A stretch of 64,000 bases of DNA, from positions 1,736,001 through 1,800,000 of the forward strand of contig NZ_CP011834.1 in the NCBI RefSeq assembly GCF_001412575.1. Reading direction: 5' to 3'. Each line of letters opens with the position of its first letter. The stretch's first letter is position 1. The notes beneath the pieces are model-generated. The model did no database searches. It worked only from the letters and a program-made list of their open reading frames with translations, and was not told where the DNA came from. The translations under genes were made by a program, and so were the position numbers. This document shows positions 57,293 through 64,000 of the stretch, in pieces. The stretch comes from Limnohabitans sp. 103DPR2. Lineage in GTDB: Bacteria; Pseudomonadota; Gammaproteobacteria; Burkholderiales; Burkholderiaceae_C.

Positions 57293-57311
57293 ATTGATTC
57301 AATGAATCAAT
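57293..57311. promoter_or_regulatory. Perfect 19-base palindrome in fabI/TonB-receptor intergenic region
   Basis: ATTGATTCAATGAATCAAT has nine-base arms around a single central A. It lies 102 bases before fabI and 171 bases before the second TonB-receptor gene. A nearby GTTGC-TT-GCAAC palindrome lies at 57265-57276. These look like operators; the regulator is unknown. Confidence 0.55.
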
Positions 57312-57445
57312 ATTATTTTTAAAGTAATTATCAAGTATTCGTTGTCTGTATATTTTGAATTCTATAGAAAACGAAGGTTTGTCGTCATCAAGACCCTACT
57401 CGTGTAATTCCCAAGTTAACAAAAGTAACTTTTCGACTAAAAACA

Positions 57446-57470
57446 TCAAATCTATTATTTTTTGATTTGA
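57446..57470 (+). repeat. Hairpin at ribosome site of second TonB receptor gene
   Basis: TCAAATC (57446-57452) pairs with GATTTGA (57464-57470), and the AAAGG ribosome site starts at the edge of the right arm. A weak stem of A-T pairs. Confidence 0.4.
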
Positions 57471-57481
57471 AAGGTCGCTTG

Positions 57482-60361
57482 ATGTTTAAGCCATCCAAAA
57501 TTAGCCTGGCTGTTATGGTTCTCATGACTGCTGGTGTTTCGCCCATGGCATTCGCCCAGCAATCGGGTCTTGCGGAAGTCACCATCACTGGCTCGAACTT
57601 GAAGCGTGCTGATAAAGAGGGAACATCTCCCATTCAAACAATCTCTGCCCAAGAGATTCAGCAATCGGGTGCCACCAGTGTTTTGCAATTGTTGAAGGCA
57701 GTCCCTTCAATGGGCGTGGGTGGTTACAACGACACACCGGATCAAAATGGTTTCTCACGTGGCGTGGCCACCGCATCTCTGCGTGCTTTGGGTTCTACCT
57801 CTACATTGATTTTGCTGAATGGCCGTCGCATGACGCCCTCCGCGTATGCCAATCCCAACAATGGTCAATCGACCTTGTATGACTTGAACAGCATCCCAGT
57901 CTCTGCCATCGAGCGCATTGAGATTTTCAAGGACGGTGCTTCAGCCGTTTATGGCTCTGATGCCATGGCGGGTGTGATCAACTTCATCACCAAAACCGGT
58001 TTTGTGGGTGGCGAAATTTCAACCAGCATTGGTGCCAATGACAACCAAGAATTTGGTCGTCGTAATGTCAATGGCACTGTAGGCATGGGCAATTACAAAG
58101 CAGATGGCAAAAGCCTGATGTTGTCATTCGATTTGTCTTCTCAAAACAAGACAACGGTGCGTGATGGCTCATTTGACATCCGTGCCTCTGAATACGCAGC
58201 AATGAACAACCGTTTGATCCCGTATTACAGCTACGCAACAGATCAGCCTTTTTTCTTCAAAGAGCGTGCACTCAATTCCAAATCGTTCTTCACGACTGGA
58301 AATGCGACTTCGCCCAACATCTTGAACAAACTGAACTGTGATCCATCCAAGCAATTGGTGGGCAGTGCCGCATACGGTATTGCTTCGTCCAGTTTCTTGT
58401 TTGGCCGAACATTCTGTAACTACGATGGCGATGCATTTACCGATGTGCAAACCGAGGGCGAAGATTTCAGCTTGCTAGGAATCGGCAAGTTCAGAATCAA
58501 TGAAAATTTGTCTGCATTCAGTGAATTTGCTTTCAATGACACACGTCGCACATATCGCGCTCCTGCACGAACCATTAGCGGTACATCGCCAACCACCAAC
58601 TTCTTAGTTGGTGGTATTGCAGAGCCTTTCCAAGCGATTTTACCAATTGGCCATCCAGACAATCCTTTCACAGATGCACGTTCAGCCGTCGTTTATCGAT
58701 TTGAAAATCTTAAAACAGGTAACGACTTACTGAATCAAAACGTCCGCTTATTGGGCGGCTTGAAGGGCGTTCAAGGTGCATGGGATTGGGAGAGCGCAGT
58801 ACTCTGGAACCAATCTCGCCGTGAAGAAACAGCCTACGGCTTCTTGTACTTGCCAACATTGCGCAAGCTGATCACTGACAAGCGCTCGTTAGCATCTTTG
58901 GCGGCAGATCCCACCATCACCAAAGATTTGACCAATGTCGGCATTGCTGAAATTGCTCAATGGGATGCAAAAGCTACGACTGAGCTTGGCCAGTTGGCGG
59001 GTGGCAAAATTGGTTTGGCTGTTGGCGTTGAAGCTCGCCAAGAGCGGCTTTCCATCGATCCAGATCCCGCCAATGCTCGCGGGGATATTTTGGGGCTTTC
59101 TACAACTGCCATTCAAAGTAAACGCGATGTCGTCTCTTCCTTCTTCGAAGTGCGTACGCCGTTCTCAAAAACCTTTGAAATGGACTTTGCCGGTCGTTTT
59201 GACAAATATCCAAGTTTCAAAACAAATTTTGTGCCTAAAGTTGGCGCCAAGTGGATTGCCAATGAGGGCTTAGCCTTCCGGGGTACTTACTCAGAAGGCT
59301 TCCGTGCGCCCGCCCTGTCTCAGGTAGCTTCTGGTGGTGCACAATTCTTCTTGAATGGTACAGTTGATCCTATTCGTTGTCCTGATGGCGTAACACCCGT
59401 TGCTGGTGCAGAACAAGCTGATTGTTCCAAGAGCGTCTCTGGTGTGGGCGGTTCCAACCCAGATCTGAAACCAGAGAAATCAAAAGGCTTCTCATTGGGC
59501 ATGATCTATTCGCCTACAAAAGACATCGATGTATTGATCGATACCTACAAGGTTCGTCAAGAGAACGAAGTGGCCTTGGGCAGCGCAACCTACCTGCTTG
59601 AGCACCCCGATCGTTTCCCCGCAGACGCCATCACACGCGACACCAATCCGTTGAACCAATTGAAGGATGCCAATGGCAATCCTATTCCTGGTACAGGTCC
59701 TTTGATTGCTGTCAAAACACCTTGGGTTAACCAAGGTGCCACAGAGATCACGGGTATTGACCTGGAATTGAAGTCACGCAACAACTTGGGTGAGTATGGT
59801 CGTTTGACTTCATCATTCAAAATGACGCACTTGATGTCTTACATGCGTGCCGAAGCGCCTGGCGACTTCATGCGCAATGCCGTAGGCACTGCTGGTGGTT
59901 TGAATGACTGGGCAACTTCTGTTGGCGCCATTCCACGCAATCGTTTCACTTTGTCGACAGCTTTAGAGCAAGGCTCACACATCTTCTTGGCCGCCATGAA
60001 AATGACCACGTCTATTTCCATGATGCGTCGTTATGACGGTGCCACTGAGTACCCTGTTGCTTATTGCCACTATGGTTCAGGTCAGCCCAAAACAGCGACA
60101 TCTTTGGGTGGCGTTGCTTTGTACAACACCTACTACCCTGACTGCAAAGTGCCTTCATGGAAAACCTTTGACGTGGGGTACATGTACAACGGCATCAAAA
60201 ACCTGCAATTGGGCTTGAACATTTCCAACGTGTTTGACAAGCCAGCGCCTTACTATCCTGGCTCCAACACCAGCACCACGGTGCAACAGGGGTATTCTTC
60301 TAGTTTGTACAACAACACAGGTCGCTACTCGCGCTTGACTGCCAAGTACATCTTTAACTAA
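57482..60361 (+). CDS. TonB-dependent outer-membrane receptor (second)
   Basis: A 959-residue receptor. Signal peptide about 1-25 (ISLAVMVLMTAGVSPMAFAQ), a TonB-box-like region LAEVTITGS, plug about 40-160 (ATASLRALGSTSTLILLNG, AIERIEIFKDGASAVYGSDAMAG), then a barrel ending AKYIFN. Same subfamily as the first receptor, but clearly diverged. ATG at 57482 follows AAAGG. A TTG in frame at 57467 is unlikely. It is followed by a terminator and then a peptide-type ABC system, which is a natural inner partner for a nutrient taken across the outer membrane. Confidence 0.94.
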   Translation: MFKPSKISLAVMVLMTAGVSPMAFAQQSGLAEVTITGSNLKRADKEGTSPIQTISAQEIQQSGATSVLQLLKAVPSMGVGGYNDTPDQNGFSRGVATASLRALGSTSTLILLNGRRMTPSAYANPNNGQSTLYDLNSIPVSAIERIEIFKDGASAVYGSDAMAGVINFITKTGFVGGEISTSIGANDNQEFGRRNVNGTVGMGNYKADGKSLMLSFDLSSQNKTTVRDGSFDIRASEYAAMNNRLIPYYSYATDQPFFFKERALNSKSFFTTGNATSPNILNKLNCDPSKQLVGSAAYGIASSSFLFGRTFCNYDGDAFTDVQTEGEDFSLLGIGKFRINENLSAFSEFAFNDTRRTYRAPARTISGTSPTTNFLVGGIAEPFQAILPIGHPDNPFTDARSAVVYRFENLKTGNDLLNQNVRLLGGLKGVQGAWDWESAVLWNQSRREETAYGFLYLPTLRKLITDKRSLASLAADPTITKDLTNVGIAEIAQWDAKATTELGQLAGGKIGLAVGVEARQERLSIDPDPANARGDILGLSTTAIQSKRDVVSSFFEVRTPFSKTFEMDFAGRFDKYPSFKTNFVPKVGAKWIANEGLAFRGTYSEGFRAPALSQVASGGAQFFLNGTVDPIRCPDGVTPVAGAEQADCSKSVSGVGGSNPDLKPEKSKGFSLGMIYSPTKDIDVLIDTYKVRQENEVALGSATYLLEHPDRFPADAITRDTNPLNQLKDANGNPIPGTGPLIAVKTPWVNQGATEITGIDLELKSRNNLGEYGRLTSSFKMTHLMSYMRAEAPGDFMRNAVGTAGGLNDWATSVGAIPRNRFTLSTALEQGSHIFLAAMKMTTSISMMRRYDGATEYPVAYCHYGSGQPKTATSLGGVALYNTYYPDCKVPSWKTFDVGYMYNGIKNLQLGLNISNVFDKPAPYYPGSNTSTTVQQGYSSSLYNNTGRYSRLTAKYIFN

Positions 60362-60379
60362 GTTGTCTTGATATCCACT

Positions 60380-60407
60380 AAAAACGCCTCGATTTCGAGG
60401 CGTTTTT
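60380..60407 (+). terminator. Terminator of second TonB receptor gene
   Basis: AAAACGCCTCG (60381-60391) and CGAGGCGTTTT (60396-60406) form an 11-base stem with an ATTT loop and end in a T run. Confidence 0.92.
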
Positions 60408-60477
60408 CTTTAGAGGGCGCTGGCGAAAAGTTCATGTCGCTTGAGATAAAGTACGCCATCTTTCAAAAACAATCATC

Positions 60478-62724
60478 ATGTTCAGTTCAATTCATCGACT
60501 TCAGCGTTTTGCTGCCATCTGCGGGCTTGCCTTTGTGCTCCAGTCTTGTGGTGGCGTCTCCAATGAACCTGTGCCCAAAGCACTGTTGGCTGAGAATGTC
60601 CTCTTCAGCTCTTATCAAGAATCACCTAAGTATTTGGATTCAACGTCCTCGTACAGCAACAATGAAACGCCTTGGACTTATGCGGTGTATGAACCGCCAC
60701 TCAAGTACCACTACTTGAAGCGCCCCTATGAGTTGGTGCCTCGCACCTTGACCGACATGCCCAGTGTCAAGTTTGTGGGCAAAGATGGTCGTGAAGTGCC
60801 TCTTCAAACACCAGCTGATCAAATTGCTGAAAGTGTCTTTGAGCTGAAAATTGAGCCCGGAATTCAATACCAACCGCACCCTGCATTTGCAAAGACGCCT
60901 GATGGCAAGCATCGGTACTTGTCATTGAAAGAATCCGATTTAGAGGGCAAGCGCCGTCCCTACGATTTTGAGCACATGGGCACGCGAGAATTGCTGGCTG
61001 AAGACTATGCCTACGCCATCAAACGTTTGGCTACACCTCGCATCAAGTCACCTTCGTTTGGTTTCTTGTCAGAAAAGATTGTGGGCTTGGCAGATTATGG
61101 CAAAGAGATCAAAGCTTTCAATGAAAAACTCAAAGAGGGTAAGTCAGCGCGAGAGGTGGGACCTTTCGGTCATTTGCCTTGGCTAGATTTCAGAGAACAC
61201 AAACTGACTGGCGTTGAAGTGCTTGATGCGCACACCTTGAAAATTCGAGTGGTGGGCAAATACCCGCAATTCAAATATTGGTTGGCCATGACCTTTTTTG
61301 CGCCCATTCCATGGGAAGTCGATGCGTTTTATGCACAAGCGGGAATGTCTCGTCGCAACTTGAACCCAGACACCTGGCCCGTGGGTACGGGCCCTTACAT
61401 GCTGACCGAATACATTCCCAATTCGCGCATGGAACTGGTGCGCAACCCCAACTACCGAGGCGTTCCCTATCCCTGTGAAGGCGAAGAGGGGGACAAAGAA
61501 AAGGGCTTGTTGAAAGACTGTGGTCTTAAAACCCCCTTCGTGGACAAGGTGGTCTCGGTGATCGAAAAGGAAGCCACTTCGGTTGCGACCAAATTCATCC
61601 AAGGTTATTACGACATTCCTCAATTAGAACGTGGTGAGCCTGGCATTGGTTATCAAGTGTCGATTCAAGATGGTACAGGTCGCGCCAAAGAATTGTTGGA
61701 GCGCAAAATTCAATTGCCCAGCACCATTCAAGTCGGTTTTTGGCATTTTGGTTTCAATTGGCTCGACCCCGTCGTGGGACTCGGCAAAACGCCAGAGGAC
61801 CGTGTTCGCAATAAGAAGTTACGCCAAGCATTGGCCATTGCTTTTGACTTTGAAGAGTACGTGTCCATTTTTGAAGATGACCGTGCGCAGGTCAATCACA
61901 GTGTTGTGGTGCCAGGCTTGTTTGGCAACAACTTGTCAAAACCCAATCCTGTGGTTTACGACATTGCGGCCGATGGCAAATACAAACGCAAATCCATTGA
62001 GGTTGCCAAAAAGCTGCTAGCTGAAGCAGGCTATCCAGAGGGCCGCGACTCTAAAACAGGGCAGCCTTTGGTTTTGAATTACGACACGCAGGGTGTGGGT
62101 CCAGGTTACAAAGCTCGTTTGGATTGGGTGGCCAAGCAATTTGCCAAGTTGAACATCCAAATAGAAATTCGCAACACAGACTACAACCGTTTTCAAGACA
62201 AGATGCGCAAAGGTTCCGCGCAATTTTTCTTCTGGGGTTGGCTGGCCGATTACCCAGATCCTGAGAACTTCTTGTTCTTGTTGTACGGCCCTAATTCGAA
62301 GGCCAAATTTGATGGTGAAAACTCTAGCAATTTTGCGCATCCTGAATTCGATCAACTCTTTGATCGCATGAAGGACCTGGACGACACGCCCGAGCGCGCT
62401 GCCCTAATTGGTCGAATGATTGAGATCATGCAGGACGAAATGCCCATGTTGTACGGTTGGTCAGAAGAGTTTGGTGGGGCTTATCACCAGTGGGTAGGTA
62501 ACGGCAAGCCTTCCAACATCATCCGTGACAGCTTGCCCTATTTGCGCATTGACCCCCAACTGAGAACCAGCAAAATCAAAGAATGGAACCAAGCCATTTG
62601 GTGGCCTTTGGCCATCCTGCCCTTGCTGCTATTGGCCGTTGCATGGCCTGCATGGAAAGCCTGGCGTCGGCGACAGTCACAGCGAGCCGTTCAAGGTTCT
62701 GCCACCTCAACAAGGAGCATGTGA
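60478..62724 (+). CDS. Peptide-type ABC substrate-binding lipoprotein with C-terminal membrane helix
   Basis: A 748-residue family 5 binding protein. Lipobox FVLQSCGG gives a lipidated Cys at 24. The binding domain is longer than usual (NPDTWPVGTGPYMLTEYIPNSRMELVRNPNY, DYPDPENFLFLLYGPNSKAKFDGENSSNF). After the domain, WWPLAILPLLLLAVAWPAW (about 708-726) reads as a membrane helix, followed by an Arg-rich tail. Two anchors on a binding protein are unusual. The stop overlaps the next start (TGATG), so permease translation is coupled. Compared with the earlier importer it is longer and diverged. Confidence 0.88.
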   Translation: MFSSIHRLQRFAAICGLAFVLQSCGGVSNEPVPKALLAENVLFSSYQESPKYLDSTSSYSNNETPWTYAVYEPPLKYHYLKRPYELVPRTLTDMPSVKFVGKDGREVPLQTPADQIAESVFELKIEPGIQYQPHPAFAKTPDGKHRYLSLKESDLEGKRRPYDFEHMGTRELLAEDYAYAIKRLATPRIKSPSFGFLSEKIVGLADYGKEIKAFNEKLKEGKSAREVGPFGHLPWLDFREHKLTGVEVLDAHTLKIRVVGKYPQFKYWLAMTFFAPIPWEVDAFYAQAGMSRRNLNPDTWPVGTGPYMLTEYIPNSRMELVRNPNYRGVPYPCEGEEGDKEKGLLKDCGLKTPFVDKVVSVIEKEATSVATKFIQGYYDIPQLERGEPGIGYQVSIQDGTGRAKELLERKIQLPSTIQVGFWHFGFNWLDPVVGLGKTPEDRVRNKKLRQALAIAFDFEEYVSIFEDDRAQVNHSVVVPGLFGNNLSKPNPVVYDIAADGKYKRKSIEVAKKLLAEAGYPEGRDSKTGQPLVLNYDTQGVGPGYKARLDWVAKQFAKLNIQIEIRNTDYNRFQDKMRKGSAQFFFWGWLADYPDPENFLFLLYGPNSKAKFDGENSSNFAHPEFDQLFDRMKDLDDTPERAALIGRMIEIMQDEMPMLYGWSEEFGGAYHQWVGNGKPSNIIRDSLPYLRIDPQLRTSKIKEWNQAIWWPLAILPLLLLAVAWPAWKAWRRRQSQRAVQGSATSTRSM

Positions 62725-63701
62725 TGTTCAGATTTTTAACCCGAAAATTGGCCTACGGTTTTGCCATTCTCATTGGCATCAACTTGCTAACCTTTGTCTT
62801 GTTTTTCAAAGTAAATACGCCGGATGACATGGCACGCATGCAGCTCGGTGGCAAACGCGTCACGCCCGATGCCATTGAAAAATGGAAAGCTGAACGCGGC
62901 TACGACCGACCTCTGTTTTTCAATGAAAAAGAGCAGGGCGTGGCTCAAGTGACCAACACCTTATTTTTGGACAGTTCACTGCGCATGTTTGCTTTTGACT
63001 TTGGTCGTGCAGACAGCGGACGCGACATTGCTTCTGAAATTGTCCGACGTGCGGGTCCTTCCATCGCTTTGGCTTTACCAACATTTGTGGTGGGTTTGGG
63101 CATTTCGATTGTGCTGGCCCTCGGCTTGGCTTTTTTCCGGGCCACCTATTTGGATTTTTGGGGCACCGTTTTGTGCGTGGTGTTCATGTCCATCTCCTCC
63201 TTGTTTTTCATTGTGATGGGACAGTTCATGTTCTCTAGGGTTTTTCAATTGATGCCTGTTTCTGGCTTTGCGCCTGGCATGGATGCTTGGCGGTTTTTGG
63301 TGCTGCCCATTGCCGTTGGAATCTTGGCGCGCTTGGGGGGCGAGGTGCGATTCAATCGCACCTTGTTCATGGAGGAAATTGGCAAGGACTATGTGCGTAC
63401 AGCACGTTCTAAAGGCTTGTCTGAAGCGCGTGTGTTGTTGGTGCACGTGCTTCGCAATGCCTTGATTCCCATTTTGAGTGCCTCTGTAGCGGTCATTCCG
63501 CTTCTGTTCATGGGCAGTCTCATCACGGAGTCATTTTTTGCCATTCCTGGCCTAGGCAGTTATTTGATTGAAGCCATTGCGGGCCAAGACTTTGCCATCG
63601 TGCGAGCCATGGTTTTCATAGGCTCCTTTTTGTACATCGTTGGTTTGATATTGACCGACATCAGCTATACCTTGGCTGATCCTCGCATTCGTTTGCAATA
63701 A
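62724..63701 (+). CDS. Peptide-type ABC permease (DppB/OppB-like)
   Basis: A 325-residue permease with about six helices. N-terminal FRFLTRKLAYGFAILIGINLLTFVLFF, and a coupling loop RTARSKGLSEARVLLVHVLRNALIP (about 230-255) that is close to the one in the first importer. The ATG at 62724 overlaps the binding-protein stop. Longer in-frame starts lie inside the binding-protein gene. Confidence 0.92.
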   Translation: MFRFLTRKLAYGFAILIGINLLTFVLFFKVNTPDDMARMQLGGKRVTPDAIEKWKAERGYDRPLFFNEKEQGVAQVTNTLFLDSSLRMFAFDFGRADSGRDIASEIVRRAGPSIALALPTFVVGLGISIVLALGLAFFRATYLDFWGTVLCVVFMSISSLFFIVMGQFMFSRVFQLMPVSGFAPGMDAWRFLVLPIAVGILARLGGEVRFNRTLFMEEIGKDYVRTARSKGLSEARVLLVHVLRNALIPILSASVAVIPLLFMGSLITESFFAIPGLGSYLIEAIAGQDFAIVRAMVFIGSFLYIVGLILTDISYTLADPRIRLQ

Positions 63702-63708
63702 GCGCACC

Positions 63709-64000
63709 ATGCAACCTGTATTTTTACTCACCGATTTATTCGTTTATGCCATTTTGCTGTTTGTACTTTGGTACATGTGGCGAGTGCGCTCCGACCGCAA
63801 TTTAAGGGCCAATTGGCGCTTGGCCATGCAACGCCCCGTCTCCATGGTCAGCAGCATAGTGCTGGGCTTTTTCTTGGTCATTGCTTTGGCCGACTCTGTT
63901 CATTACAGAGAAGCATTGCCGGCTTCCACAGGGCAAACAAGCACACAGTATTCCTCTGAGGCCAGCTCTCTTTTAGACAACTTGTTGAAGCCCTTGGCGA
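63709..64000 (+). CDS. Second ABC permease, N-terminal part (right edge)
   Basis: The first 97 residues of the next gene. It starts with a hydrophobic helix LFVYAILLFVLWYMW and has a second at about 46-60 (VSSIVLGFFLVIALAD), before a polar stretch (about 65-90). The extra first helix ahead of the usual OppC-type start (RLAMQRPVSMVSSIVLG) suggests an extended permease. The rest lies outside the window. Confidence 0.8.
   Translation, partial: MQPVFLLTDLFVYAILLFVLWYMWRVRSDRNLRANWRLAMQRPVSMVSSIVLGFFLVIALADSVHYREALPASTGQTSTQYSSEASSLLDNLLKPLA

Noticed and set aside
57312..57340. Possible Fur-like box near TAATTATC
   Set aside because: Too few matches to the 19-base consensus.

Overview
The window looks like chromosomal DNA of a betaproteobacterium, most likely Burkholderiales and Comamonadaceae-like. 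This rests on the gene types and their order (tolB-pal-cpoB, smc-zipA-ligA, lptF/lptG divergent from pepA, a DUF4936-type protein beside ribonuclease G, an orphan Liv-type binding protein). Base composition is moderate, judged by eye at a little over half G+C, and lower in parts of the first TonB-dependent receptor gene. Genus cannot be fixed from sequence alone. Coding density is high. I see no insertion sequence, prophage, CRISPR array or rRNA. Two tRNA genes are present.

Layout. 1-9.4 kb: a leftward set (alpha/beta hydrolase cut by the edge, then the three subunits of a molybdenum hydroxylase) lies opposite a LysR regulator, a UbiD-type decarboxylase, a UbiX-type flavin prenyltransferase, a DUF4936-like protein and ribonuclease G. 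The first seven genes look like a catabolic module for an aromatic or heteroaromatic acid. 9.4-16 kb: msbA, and divergent from it tolB-pal-cpoB, a YeeE/TsuA-type sulfur transporter, tcdA and tRNA-Lys. 16-21.9 kb: leftward chain dapC-dapE-prmB-GNAT-ABC-F. 22-29.3 kb: smc-zipA-ligA-def. 29.3-34.1 kb: leftward lptF-lptG-cbiX-cysB-aminotransferase. 34.1-37.4 kb: pepA-holC and a lone Liv-type binding lipoprotein with its own promoter and tandem terminators. 37.5-39.5 kb: prlC.

39.7-45.4 kb is a complete peptide-type ABC importer (binding protein, two permeases, fused double ATPase), followed by a leftward MFS exporter and tRNA-Ser. 46.9-53.4 kb holds an Orn/Lys/Arg decarboxylase directly followed by an RND efflux pair. 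53.4-60.4 kb holds two TonB-dependent receptors flanking fabI. 60.5-64 kb starts a second peptide-type ABC importer, which runs off the right edge.

The parts most worth a second look are: the Mo-hydroxylase/UbiD/UbiX module; the pairing of TonB receptors with a second ABC importer whose binding protein appears to have both a lipobox and a C-terminal membrane helix; and several inverted-repeat structures in leader regions (upstream of cysB and of both TonB receptors). I did not find a system that I can firmly call new.
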